DNA of 64,000 nucleotides from assembly GCA_002435755.1 (NCBI GenBank), contig DIYH01000038.1:21588-85587 (forward strand), in the 5' to 3' direction. Positions within the stretch are counted from its first letter, which is position 1. Every line of letters starts with the position of its first letter. The stretch comes from Flammeovirgaceae bacterium UBA6059. GTDB lineage: Bacteria > Bacteroidota > Bacteroidia > Cytophagales > Cyclobacteriaceae. Shown in pieces: positions 43,754 through 52,487 of this stretch. The translations under genes and the position numbers were made by a program. The notes under the pieces are model-generated. The model made no database searches. It saw only the letters and a list, made by a program, of their open reading frames with translations, and had not been told where the DNA came from.

Positions 43754-44218
43754 ATGGAGCTTTCTCCATTTGGTACTGTACTTTTATTTCTTTTCGGTGG
43801 AGTAGTCTTCGTTGGTGTCACGCTAGTTGTGGGTAAGTTCTTAAGACCTTACCGACCCAATGATGAAAAACTAACGACCTATGAAAATGGGGAAGATCCA
43901 GTGGGCACTGCCTGGGGTAGATTCAATCCGAGATATTACATTATTGCATTGGTTTTCATACTCTTCGAGGTAGAACTCGTTTTCCTTTTCCCATGGGCGG
44001 TCGTTTTCGGCAATGCAGAATGGGTAGCCGAAAGCAATGGCACCTGGGGTTGGCTCGCCATCACTGAGATGTTTATCTTTATTCTATTGCTGGCACTAGG
44101 TTTGGCTTGGGTATGGTCTAAAGGTTACCTAGAGTGGGTAAGACCCGTTCCAGCAGCTAAGTCATTTAAAGGCAAGGTGCCTTTAGCTAAATACGAAGAA
44201 TTTAATAATAAGGCCTGA
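43754..44218 (+). CDS. nuoA: NADH-quinone oxidoreductase subunit A
   Basis: A 154-residue membrane subunit of respiratory complex I with three transmembrane helices. The family motifs YENGEDPVGTAWGRFNPRYY and LVFILFEVELVFLFPWAVVF are clear, including the conserved acidic residues in the FEVE segment. The C terminus is somewhat extended (VPAAKSFKGKVPLAKYEEF). It starts one base after the LON-domain gene and its stop overlaps the nuoB start (TGATG). Confidence 0.96.
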   Translation: MELSPFGTVLLFLFGGVVFVGVTLVVGKFLRPYRPNDEKLTTYENGEDPVGTAWGRFNPRYYIIALVFILFEVELVFLFPWAVVFGNAEWVAESNGTWGWLAITEMFIFILLLALGLAWVWSKGYLEWVRPVPAAKSFKGKVPLAKYEEFNNKA

Positions 44219-44748
44219 TGGGCGGATTTTTGGATCAACAATTTGGAGAAGGTGGAATCATCGTCTCGAAGGTTGACGACTTGCTTAACTGGGCGCGCCT
44301 TTCAAGCATTTGGCCTATGGGATTTGGATTAGCCTGTTGTGCAATAGAAATGATGGGGACAAATGCTTCAGGATATGATCTGGATAGATTTGGTGTGATC
44401 CCCCGACCTTCTCCAAGATTATCTGACGTGATGATCGTCGCTGGTACGGTCACTTTCAAGATGGGAGATCGAGTTAAGCGCCTTTATGAGCAAATGGCAG
44501 AACCCAGGTACGTAATATCCATGGGTAGCTGCTCTAATTGTGGGGGCCCCTATTGGGAACATGGCTATCATGTCGTCAAAGGAGTAGATCGAATTATTCC
44601 AGTGGACGTTTATGTGCCGGGCTGTCCTCCCAGACCAGAAGCATTGATTGGTGGCATACTGAAGCTTCAGGAAAAAATCAGAAATGAGTCGAGGATGAAG
44701 CCGGTGGCGTTGGAGAAGATCCTTGCTAAAAAGAAAGCTACAGTATGA
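44218..44748 (+). CDS. nuoB: NADH-quinone oxidoreductase subunit B
   Basis: A 176-residue complex I subunit carrying the terminal Fe-S cluster N2. The cluster cysteines are present: the tandem pair in LACCAIEMM, then GSCSNCGGPY and VPGCPPRPEA. The segment SSIWPMGFG at the quinone site is also typical. It overlaps nuoA by one base and nuoC by four, so translation is tightly coupled. Confidence 0.97.
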   Translation: MGGFLDQQFGEGGIIVSKVDDLLNWARLSSIWPMGFGLACCAIEMMGTNASGYDLDRFGVIPRPSPRLSDVMIVAGTVTFKMGDRVKRLYEQMAEPRYVISMGSCSNCGGPYWEHGYHVVKGVDRIIPVDVYVPGCPPRPEALIGGILKLQEKIRNESRMKPVALEKILAKKKATV

Positions 44749-45230
44749 CCTTCGAAGAATTGTACGCGTATTTGCTTCAGAAATTCGGCGAAGAGGTAAT
44801 TACTGGTCAAGATGAACAGTCTTCTCCGAAAGCTATTTTAGTAGACTCAGCTACGATTGTTGAGATACTTTCATTTCTCCATGAGGATGAACATCTCTAT
44901 TTTGACATGCTGTCATGCCTTACTGGGTTGGATAATGGTCCTGAAGTAGGTACTATGGAAGTGATCTACAATCTATATTCCATACCTTATGATCAAAGTC
45001 TAATGGTAAAGGTCACACTACCTCAAGACAAGCTAGAAATCGAGTCGGTCAGTAGTATCTGGCAAACTGCAGAGTGGCATGAGAGAGAGGTGTTTGATTT
45101 GCTTGGAATATCATTTCTAAACCATCCTGATCTGCGAAGAATTCTACTACCGAACGATTGGGAAGGGCACCCGCTACGAAAGGACTACCAAGAGCAGGAA
45201 TACTATCATGGCATCAAAGTGAAGTATTAA
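44745..45230 (+). CDS. nuoC: NADH-quinone oxidoreductase subunit C
   Basis: A 161-residue 30-kDa-type subunit of the peripheral arm. Signature segments are FDMLSCLTGLDNG, SIWQTAEWHEREVFDLLGISF and LRRILLPNDWEGHPLRKDY. It is separate from nuoD rather than fused with it as in enteric bacteria. The gene begins inside the nuoB stop (ATGA), and nuoD follows without a gap. Confidence 0.96.
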   Translation: MTFEELYAYLLQKFGEEVITGQDEQSSPKAILVDSATIVEILSFLHEDEHLYFDMLSCLTGLDNGPEVGTMEVIYNLYSIPYDQSLMVKVTLPQDKLEIESVSSIWQTAEWHEREVFDLLGISFLNHPDLRRILLPNDWEGHPLRKDYQEQEYYHGIKVKY

Positions 45231-46445
45231 TTGTCGACTGTTCAATACGATAGCGACCCGAAAAACTTAGCGCTTTCTGAGCCAACAAAGTATAAGCCCG
45301 AGCAGCTCAAGACTGAGGAGATGTTGATCAACATCGGACCACAGCATCCCTCGACGCATGGAGTATTGCGGTTGGAAGTGATCACAGATGGAGAGGTCGT
45401 GGTTGATGTGGTACCTCATATGGGTTATTTGCACCGATGTTTTGAAAAGCATGCTGAGGCTTTACCCTACAACCAGATCATCCCTTACGTAGATCGCATG
45501 GATTATGTAGCTGCTATGAACTCAGAGCATGCCTACGTGATGGGAGTAGAGCGCATGTTGGGTATACAAGAACAGATCCCGAAGCGGGTAGAGTACATCA
45601 GGGTGCTCGTTGCAGAACTCAACAGGCTAGCGTCCCATTTCGTTGCGCTTGGCACTTATGGGATGGATATAGGTGCTTTCACTCCCTTTTTGTGGATGAT
45701 GCGTGATCGTGAACACATTCAGCGTCTGCTCGAATGGACATGCGGAGCGCGTATGCTATATAATTATATCTGGATAGGGGGACTGTTTTATGATTTGCCG
45801 GTAGGCTTTGAGGAGCGATGTACGGACTTTGTCAACTACCTCAAGCCTAAGCTGAAGGAGTTGGAAGACCTACTTATCAGCAATAAGATATTTGTCGATA
45901 GAACCGCCAATGTTGGAGTGCTTCCTTTAGAACTAGCCATCAATTATGGGATCACCGGACCGATGCTTAGGGGGTCGGGGCTCAAATTTGACCTGAGAAG
46001 AGTAGATGGTTATTCAGTGTATCCGGAGTTGGAGTTTGAAGTACCTATCGGAACAGGTGAAATGGGTACAACCGGTGATTGCTGGGACAGGTCGTGGGTG
46101 AGAGCGCAAGAATGCTTCCAATCAGTAAACATCATCGAGCAGTGCCTTAAGCAATTGACAATCGATCATCGGCGTACCAGAGAATTTGATCCGAGAGAGA
46201 TGGTACCAAAGAAGATAAGACCTAAGGCTCAGGACCTTTATGTGCGAGCTGAGAACCCAAAAGGTGAGTTGGGCTTTTTCTTTAGGGCGGATGGGAGGTC
46301 GGATATTCCTTTCCGTTGCAAAGCAAGGGCATGCTCATTTGTTAACCTTTCGGTCCTACCGGAAATAGCCAAAGGACATCTGATCGGTGACCTCATTGCG
46401 ATCATTGGATCGATCGATTTTGTACTAGGGGAAGTAGACCGCTAG
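45231..46445 (+). CDS. nuoD: NADH-quinone oxidoreductase subunit D
   Basis: A 404-residue 49-kDa-type subunit that forms the quinone-binding site with NuoB. Conserved parts are NIGPQHPSTHGVLRL, HMGYLHRCFEKHAE, YVAAMNSEHAYVMGVE, LRGSGLKFDLRR and IGSIDFVLGEVDR at the C terminus. The start is a TTG directly after the nuoC stop. The operon stops here: no nuoE follows, and the next gene is on the opposite strand with stop codons overlapping in CTAG. Confidence 0.97.
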   Translation: MSTVQYDSDPKNLALSEPTKYKPEQLKTEEMLINIGPQHPSTHGVLRLEVITDGEVVVDVVPHMGYLHRCFEKHAEALPYNQIIPYVDRMDYVAAMNSEHAYVMGVERMLGIQEQIPKRVEYIRVLVAELNRLASHFVALGTYGMDIGAFTPFLWMMRDREHIQRLLEWTCGARMLYNYIWIGGLFYDLPVGFEERCTDFVNYLKPKLKELEDLLISNKIFVDRTANVGVLPLELAINYGITGPMLRGSGLKFDLRRVDGYSVYPELEFEVPIGTGEMGTTGDCWDRSWVRAQECFQSVNIIEQCLKQLTIDHRRTREFDPREMVPKKIRPKAQDLYVRAENPKGELGFFFRADGRSDIPFRCKARACSFVNLSVLPEIAKGHLIGDLIAIIGSIDFVLGEVDR

Positions 46446-47992
46446 AGCATCTTACGCTGCTTTCTATGCAAGAACTTCCTTCTGATGACCTCCTGTACAG
46501 GTACGTTTTCGATTTTGCTTTCAAGCCATGAGATAATGTCCAGATAGAGGTATGGTCTTAATTCAAACGGTTCTGAGACTATTTCTTCAAGACGGTCCTT
46601 TAGCGCTATAAACTCTCCTCTTACATCAGACTCCAACATACGTGGAGTTTTTCTAAGCCATTTGATAATTTCTTTTTGGACCTTTTGGAGATTATCCATC
46701 TTCACAAGAAATCGATAAGTAGACTTGATCTGATATTCCAGGAGGTCATTGTTACCCAATTCATAATGAGCGATAATGTTGAGTATCCTTGCAAAGCAAT
46801 GTATGTCCTCTCTTAGGTTGACATCTTTGAAATTGATGATCCTATTAAGGTACTTCACTGCGTTTTTGTTATCTCCACTACCGAAATACAAGCAGGCGAT
46901 CTTGTAGTAGAAAAGTAAGATCCTGTGGTGATCAAGTTTGCTATCCAGGCTCTCCATTTTAGCTTCGATCGGCTTGATCAAAGTAAGGCCATCAGTGAAC
47001 CGACCTTCCATAAAATGCAGATTGATACGGTTGTGATAGGTATATAAAAAGGTGAGGATATCCAGGTTCTCATTACCTGATTTGTCCTCTAGTGATTCCA
47101 ATTCTTTCAGTACCTCTTTAAATTTTTCATAGTGCTGAATGTTGAATAAGGCTGCTAAGAGATTGTGCAAACCTTTTATGTAGAGGTCAGGTTTGGCGGT
47201 TTTAAGCTCGGCGTAGCTATGAAAAAGATCTACCCAGGCCTGAGCGTACCTGTAACACCTCACAAAGTCTTGGACGATATAGTGAAACCAAACCATAGAC
47301 TGGAACAGGTATAGCTTCTCATTCACCGATAGGTCCGACAGCTCGTACTTAGGCATATGACGATAAAAGAACCGGTTGACTACCTGGTAATCCGACTCGT
47401 TGCGTACGCTACCCAATTTGAGATAGAGTCCATACAGAGAGAGCGATAAATTAGAGAACTCCTGTGTTCGGCTGATCACACCTGTGAGGCTTGCCGCTTC
47501 TCGGGAGAGTGACTCAGCGCGATTTTCCATACTATGGGTGATATATTGCCCCTCTATGAGTTTTTCAAAGTCTACAATCTCTAGGTGTAGAGTGTCCTCA
47601 TGGTGCTCGATCGCTTTTTGCTTTATCCGTTCAAGCGTTTTCAGACTTTGGCGATAGAGGCCCTTATTGTAAAGTACTCGCGCATAGTCGATGTGCTCTC
47701 TAATCTCAATGTCAGCATTTTGGTTGATTTCGAGAAGCCTTAAGCTTTTAAGTATTTGTCTGTAAAGATGCGCCTTAGTGTTGGAAAGCTGTGAAGGCTT
47801 AATGCCAATAGCACGCTCCATAACTGCTTTTTCATCATACTCCTTGAGTTGATCCAGTGTATCAAACAACTGGATGAATTTGGCATCTCGCTCGGAGTTG
47901 GTGCGCTTAGCATAGAGCTTAAAATGACGCTTTTCTGATTTGGTCAGAGATTTAATTAAATAGAATAAAGCGTCTGGTTCTAGCTTGGGCAT
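46442..47992 (-). CDS. Helical-repeat protein of unknown function
   Basis: A 516-residue cytoplasmic protein, almost entirely helical with TPR-like or SNAP-like repeats (YARVLYNKGLYRQSLKTLERI, split at 20; YYKIACLYFGSGDNKNAVKY). The opening PDALFYLIKSLTKSEKRHFK and the early KPSQLSNTKAHLYRQILKSL look conserved and may contact nucleic acid given their basic character. It has a very basic C-terminal tail (RRKFLHRKQRKML). I recall similar ~500-residue proteins across Bacteroidota but know no function. It is divergent from the leu operon and its stop overlaps nuoD. Confidence 0.88.
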   Translation of the reverse strand: MPKLEPDALFYLIKSLTKSEKRHFKLYAKRTNSERDAKFIQLFDTLDQLKEYDEKAVMERAIGIKPSQLSNTKAHLYRQILKSLRLLEINQNADIEIREHIDYARVLYNKGLYRQSLKTLERIKQKAIEHHEDTLHLEIVDFEKLIEGQYITHSMENRAESLSREAASLTGVISRTQEFSNLSLSLYGLYLKLGSVRNESDYQVVNRFFYRHMPKYELSDLSVNEKLYLFQSMVWFHYIVQDFVRCYRYAQAWVDLFHSYAELKTAKPDLYIKGLHNLLAALFNIQHYEKFKEVLKELESLEDKSGNENLDILTFLYTYHNRINLHFMEGRFTDGLTLIKPIEAKMESLDSKLDHHRILLFYYKIACLYFGSGDNKNAVKYLNRIINFKDVNLREDIHCFARILNIIAHYELGNNDLLEYQIKSTYRFLVKMDNLQKVQKEIIKWLRKTPRMLESDVRGEFIALKDRLEEIVSEPFELRPYLYLDIISWLESKIENVPVQEVIRRKFLHRKQRKML

Positions 47993-48051
47993 TGTAATAA
48001 TGAATCCAAATAATTAAAACAAGTCACTGATTTTCAGTGGATTATGAATTA

Positions 48052-48162
48052 ATGCGCTTAATTGAAAATCGTAGTAACCATAGTTTTTTGAATTCGTCAT
48101 CGCACCAAGTTAGGCTACTTTTAAAATCGAAAGAAAATTTAACAAGCATAATATTACGCTAA
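48052..48162 (+). CDS. Putative leucine-rich leader peptide of the leu operon
   Basis: A 36-codon frame ending nine bases before the leuA ATG and in the same frame. Seven codons are Leu, three of them consecutive (CTA CTT TTA, codons 22-24), with Ile-Ile-Leu near the end. Position and composition resemble amino-acid leader peptides that sense charged tRNA. Unlike a classical attenuator, I see no terminator hairpin between it and leuA; only a small 6-bp stem (48025-48039) lies upstream. Regulation could instead be by translational coupling. The frame could also be a chance ORF in AT-rich sequence. Confidence 0.42.
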   Translation: MRLIENRSNHSFLNSSSHQVRLLLKSKENLTSIILR

Positions 48163-48171
48163 CACGAGACC

Positions 48172-49359
48172 ATGGGAAAAGATAGAATTCACATTTTTGA
48201 TACCACACTGCGTGATGGTGAACAAGTGCCGGGTTGTCAGCTCAACTCTGATGAAAAAGTAGAAGTAGCAAGGGCACTGGAGCGACTGGGTGTGGATGTG
48301 ATCGAAGCAGGTTTCCCCGTTTCAAGCCCTGGAGATTTTAACTCGGTGGTAGAGATCACTAGGGCTGTCAGTGAGCCGGTGGTGTGTGCTCTGACCAGAG
48401 CAATAGTCATGGACATTGACTTGGCTGTGCAAGCACTTCATGATGCCAAACGACCAAGAATTCATACCGGCATTGGCTCGTCTGATGTGCACATCAAACA
48501 TAAGTTCAGATCTTCTCGTGAGAAGGTCCTGGAGCAGGGGGTATCAGCGGTCAAGTATGCCAAAAAGTATGTTGAGGATATTGAGTTTTATGCGGAAGAT
48601 GCAGGTAGAGCTGATCTAGAGTTTCTAGCGCAAATGGTTGAAGCAGTGATCAATGCTGGTGCCACAGTCGTAAACATTCCGGATACGACAGGTTACAATC
48701 TACCTGATATGTTTGGGGCTAAGATCAAGTACCTCATGGACAATGTCCCCAACATTGATAAGGCCATCATTTCAGTACATTGTCACAATGATCTTGGTCT
48801 TGCTACTGCCAATGCATTGGCAGGTTTGCAGAATGGCGCCCGCCAGGTAGAGTGCACTATTAATGGTATTGGCGAAAGAGCAGGAAATACTTCCTTGGAA
48901 GAAGTAGTGATGGCCATAGAGTGTCATCAACACCTCAATATGGAGACGGGTATCGATCCAAAACAGATCTATGGATTGAGTAATTTGGTTTCTGGTAAGA
49001 TGGGTATGCCTGTTCAGGCTAACAAAGCTGTGGTTGGTGCCAATGCTTTTGCGCACTCGTCGGGTATTCACCAGGACGGCTTCCTTAAGCACAGAGAGAA
49101 TTACGAGATCATGGCCCCCGAAGATGTGGGGGTGGATCAGTCATCTATTATATTAACAGCCCGTAGTGGTCGCGCTGCACTTTGTCATCGACTCGAAAAT
49201 TTGGGCTTCAAATTCCCAAAAGAAGAAATGGAAATTGTATATATGCATTTCCTTGAAATGGCCGATGAACGTAAGGAAGTCAAGGATGAAGACCTTGCGG
49301 AATTGGTGAATATTGATGAAGTGATCAAGCTTAACAGAGAAGAAAAAATTGAATCGTAG
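48172..49359 (+). CDS. leuA: 2-isopropylmalate synthase, short form
   Basis: A 395-residue enzyme condensing acetyl-CoA with 2-oxoisovalerate, the first committed step of leucine synthesis. The HMGL-like TIM barrel is complete: IFDTTLRDGEQVPG, the metal site HCHNDLGLATANA and NGIGERAGNTSLEEVVMA. It then has the short linker region (SGIHQDGFLKH) but ends near residue 395, so the C-terminal LeuA allosteric domain of ~510-residue enzymes is absent. A homocitrate or citramalate synthase would be the alternative, but the leuCDB context decides for LeuA. The leuC start overlaps its end by 11 bases. Confidence 0.94.
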   Translation: MGKDRIHIFDTTLRDGEQVPGCQLNSDEKVEVARALERLGVDVIEAGFPVSSPGDFNSVVEITRAVSEPVVCALTRAIVMDIDLAVQALHDAKRPRIHTGIGSSDVHIKHKFRSSREKVLEQGVSAVKYAKKYVEDIEFYAEDAGRADLEFLAQMVEAVINAGATVVNIPDTTGYNLPDMFGAKIKYLMDNVPNIDKAIISVHCHNDLGLATANALAGLQNGARQVECTINGIGERAGNTSLEEVVMAIECHQHLNMETGIDPKQIYGLSNLVSGKMGMPVQANKAVVGANAFAHSSGIHQDGFLKHRENYEIMAPEDVGVDQSSIILTARSGRAALCHRLENLGFKFPKEEMEIVYMHFLEMADERKEVKDEDLAELVNIDEVIKLNREEKIES

Positions 49360-50743
49360 TACCCTTTTTGACAAGGTTTGGGATGCTCATGTTGTCGAAC
49401 ATATCCCGGACGGTCCCGACATTCTTTACATTGATCAGCATTACATCCATGAGGTGACCAGCCCTCAGGCCTTTACTGGACTTGAGCGGAGAGGCCTGTC
49501 TGTTTTCCGTAAGGATAGGACACTTGCCACAGCCGATCACAATGTACCAACCATAGATCAACATCTGCCGATCAAAGAAGCCCTTTCGAGACATCAGGTG
49601 GAGAAACTCACAGAGAACTGTGAAAAGTTCAACGTAGAGTTGTTTGGCTTGGGCCACAAATATCAAGGTATTGTTCATGTCATTGGACCGGAGTTAGGTG
49701 TCACTTTACCAGGAATGACCATTGTTTGTGGAGATAGTCATACATCAACACATGGCGCATTTGGGTCGATAGCATTTGGTATTGGTACCAGCGAAGTAGA
49801 GATGGTAATGGGCACACAATGCCTACTTCAAAATCGGCCTAAAACGATGAAGATCGAGATTAACGGGGAGCTAGGTAAGGGTGTTTATGCCAAGGATATC
49901 ATCCTCTACATCATTTCGAAGATATCCGCTTCCGGAGGTACCGGATACTTCGTGGAGTATGCTGGCTCAGCCATTCGGTCGCTATCTATGGAAGCAAGGA
50001 TGACCATTTGTAATATGAGTATCGAGATGGGAGCTAGAGGTGGAATGATCGCTCCCGATGAAACTACCTTTGAATACATCAAAGGCAGAGAACGGGCACC
50101 CCAAGGTGCAGATTTTGATGAGGCAGTCGCTTACTGGTCTTCCCTGGTATCGGATATTGATGCAGAGTATGACGAGGTACTTGAGTTCAAGGCAGAAGAG
50201 ATTGAACCAATGATCACTTATGGTACTAACCCTGGTATGGGGGTAAAGATCTCTGAAAACATTCCGGTAAGTGCAACGGACAGCTCAAAAGAGTCTTTTA
50301 CCAAATCCCTTGAATATATGGGGCTAGAACCAGGACAATCTCTATTGGGCAAACCTATCAACTATGTCTTCATAGGCAGTTGTACTAACTCTAGAATAGA
50401 GGATTTACGTGAAGTAGCTGGTTTTGTAAAAGGTAAAAAGAAAGCTGAGCATACGAATGTTTGGATCATCCCCGGTTCCAAGCAAGTGGAGCAAGCTGCT
50501 ATCGATGAGGGGATTGATCAGGTATTAAAGGAAGCTGGATTTGAATTTCGACAACCGGGATGTTCTGCATGCCTCGGTATGAACGAGGACAAGGTGCCTA
50601 AAGGAGAATACTGCGTATCCACTTCAAATCGAAATTTTGAAGGACGGCAGGGCCCGGGAGCACGTACTTTTTTGGCCAGTCCGCTGACTGCTGCTGCTAC
50701 TGCCATCAATGGTCAAATCACTGATATTAGAGATTACTTGTAA
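49349..50743 (+). CDS. leuC: 3-isopropylmalate dehydratase large subunit
   Basis: A 464-residue aconitase-family subunit. It starts at a TTG inside leuA and opens STLFDKVWDAHVVEHIPDG as in other LeuC proteins. Motifs include VCGDSHTSTHGAFGS and the [4Fe-4S] cysteines in FIGSCTNSRIEDL and RQPGCSACLGMN. Together with LeuD it isomerises 2- to 3-isopropylmalate. The stop overlaps the leuD start by one base (TAATG). Confidence 0.97.
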   Translation: MNRSTLFDKVWDAHVVEHIPDGPDILYIDQHYIHEVTSPQAFTGLERRGLSVFRKDRTLATADHNVPTIDQHLPIKEALSRHQVEKLTENCEKFNVELFGLGHKYQGIVHVIGPELGVTLPGMTIVCGDSHTSTHGAFGSIAFGIGTSEVEMVMGTQCLLQNRPKTMKIEINGELGKGVYAKDIILYIISKISASGGTGYFVEYAGSAIRSLSMEARMTICNMSIEMGARGGMIAPDETTFEYIKGRERAPQGADFDEAVAYWSSLVSDIDAEYDEVLEFKAEEIEPMITYGTNPGMGVKISENIPVSATDSSKESFTKSLEYMGLEPGQSLLGKPINYVFIGSCTNSRIEDLREVAGFVKGKKKAEHTNVWIIPGSKQVEQAAIDEGIDQVLKEAGFEFRQPGCSACLGMNEDKVPKGEYCVSTSNRNFEGRQGPGARTFLASPLTAAATAINGQITDIRDYL

Positions 50744-51339
50744 TGGAGAAATTCGTCACAATACAATCGGCAGCCGTTACGCTACCGATAGAAAACATCG
50801 ATACTGATCAAATCATTCCAGCGAGGTTCTTGAAGGCTACTGATAGGACTGGGTTCGGAGAAAACCTTTTCAGGGATTGGAGGTATAACGAGGCTGACGA
50901 ACCTAATGCGGATTTTGTGCTCAACCAGCCAGGTGTGAAGGGGAGTATACTGGTAGCTGGGCGCAACTTTGGATGCGGATCAAGTCGTGAACACGCTGCA
51001 TGGGCGATTTACGACTCTGGGTTCAGGGTGGTGGTGAGCAGCTTCTTTGCAGATATCTTTAAGAATAATGCATTGAATAATGGCCTGCTTCCTGTACAGG
51101 TCTCGGATCATTTTTTGCAAGCGATCTTTTGGGAAGTCAAACGCAAACCTGATACCGAATTTGAGGTCAATCTCGAAAAGCAACTCTTCTCTTTCGCAAG
51201 ACTCAAAGCAGGTGAGGAGTTTGAAATTGGTGCATACCATAAAACCTGTCTCCTCAATGGCTATGACAATATAGACTACATTCTTAGCAGGAAAGAGTCC
51301 ATTGAGCGATTTGAAAATGAACGAGTGAGGGCTTGGTGA
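50743..51339 (+). CDS. leuD: 3-isopropylmalate dehydratase small subunit
   Basis: A 198-residue swivel-domain subunit partnering LeuC. Typical segments are NIDTDQIIPARFLK, GRNFGCGSSREHAAWAI and SSFFADIFKNNALNNGLLPV. Length is normal. It is translationally coupled to leuC and followed 22 bp later by leuB. Confidence 0.97.
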   Translation: MEKFVTIQSAAVTLPIENIDTDQIIPARFLKATDRTGFGENLFRDWRYNEADEPNADFVLNQPGVKGSILVAGRNFGCGSSREHAAWAIYDSGFRVVVSSFFADIFKNNALNNGLLPVQVSDHFLQAIFWEVKRKPDTEFEVNLEKQLFSFARLKAGEEFEIGAYHKTCLLNGYDNIDYILSRKESIERFENERVRAW

Positions 51340-51361
51340 TAGTCTCTTATAACTAGATCAA

Positions 51362-52450
51362 ATGATGAAGAAGCAAATAGCCGTATTAGCTGGTGATGGG
51401 ATTGGTCCGGAAGTGATGACGGAAGCGATCAAAGTATTAGATGCAGTATCCAAAACTGCTGGAGTCAAGTTTAGCTACGACCATCAGTTGGTAGGAGCAG
51501 CTGCCATCGATGCAACTGGAAACCCATTTCCTGAAGCTACTGAAGCAGCGTGCCTCAATGCTGACGCTATCCTTTTTGGGGCGATCGGACATCCCAAATA
51601 CGACAATGACCCCTCTGCCAAAGTTCGTCCTGAGCAAGGTCTGCTGGCAATGAGAAAGAAATTAGGCCTGTTTGCTAATATCCGACCGGTCAATACCTAC
51701 GAGGCGCTGGCTGAAGCCTCTCCATTGAAAAGTCATTTGGTCAAGGGAGTGGACTTCATCGTATTCAGAGAGCTTACGGGAGGCATCTACTTTGGCCAGC
51801 CACGTGGTAGGACTGAAGATGGCACGAACGCTTTCGACTCTTGTAACTACAGTACGGAAGAAATCCGTAGGTTAGCGCGATTGGCATTCGGTGAAGCTCA
51901 AAAACGTAATAACAAGCTCACTTTGGTAGATAAGGCTAATGTACTTGCTACATCCAGGCTTTGGAGAGAAGTGGTACAGGACATGGCTGATACGGAATAC
52001 AAGGATGTGGAAGTGGATTACCTCTTTGTAGACAATGCAGCTATGAAGATTATCACCAATCCTGCTTCATTTGATGTAGTATTGACAGAGAATATGTTCG
52101 GTGACATACTGACTGATGAGGCATCTGTGATCACGGGTTCTCTGGGTATGCTACCTTCAGCATCCGTTGGTGCAGATAAGGCACTATATGAGCCCATTCA
52201 CGGTTCATATCCACAAGCTGCAGGTCAGGGAATAGCTAATCCTATGGGCATGATCCTTTCTGCTGCGAGTATGCTTGAGCTCAGCTTTGATTTAAGAGAT
52301 GAGGCTGCATTGATCAGGCAAGCCGTCAATGAAGCACTCAACGAAGGTTTTGTGACGGAGGATATCAACGTTAATGATCCCAGGTCTACATCTCAGGTAG
52401 GTGATTTCATTGCTGCTAAGGTGACTGAATACACTGCTATCAAGCACTAA
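51362..52450 (+). CDS. leuB: 3-isopropylmalate dehydrogenase
   Basis: A 362-residue NAD-dependent decarboxylating dehydrogenase producing 2-ketoisocaproate. Family motifs are VLAGDGIGPEVMTEA, the substrate-binding Arg/Tyr region FRELTGGIYFGQPRG, DKANVLATSRLWREV with the catalytic Lys, and DILTDEASVITGSLGMLPSAS. The NAD-site segment HGSYPQAAGQGIANPMG, split, is typical of LeuB rather than Icd. It completes the leuACDB set needed from 2-oxoisovalerate onward; the final transaminase is not in the window. Confidence 0.97.
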   Translation: MMKKQIAVLAGDGIGPEVMTEAIKVLDAVSKTAGVKFSYDHQLVGAAAIDATGNPFPEATEAACLNADAILFGAIGHPKYDNDPSAKVRPEQGLLAMRKKLGLFANIRPVNTYEALAEASPLKSHLVKGVDFIVFRELTGGIYFGQPRGRTEDGTNAFDSCNYSTEEIRRLARLAFGEAQKRNNKLTLVDKANVLATSRLWREVVQDMADTEYKDVEVDYLFVDNAAMKIITNPASFDVVLTENMFGDILTDEASVITGSLGMLPSASVGADKALYEPIHGSYPQAAGQGIANPMGMILSAASMLELSFDLRDEAALIRQAVNEALNEGFVTEDINVNDPRSTSQVGDFIAAKVTEYTAIKH

Positions 52451-52487
52451 GATTCTTAGGCCGATCAGCTATTTTTGATAAAAAGCT

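Noticed and set aside
48025..48039. Terminator or attenuator hairpin before leuA
   Set aside because: The stem is only 6 bp with a 3-base loop, has no T tract after it and lies upstream of the leader ORF, so it does not behave like an attenuator.
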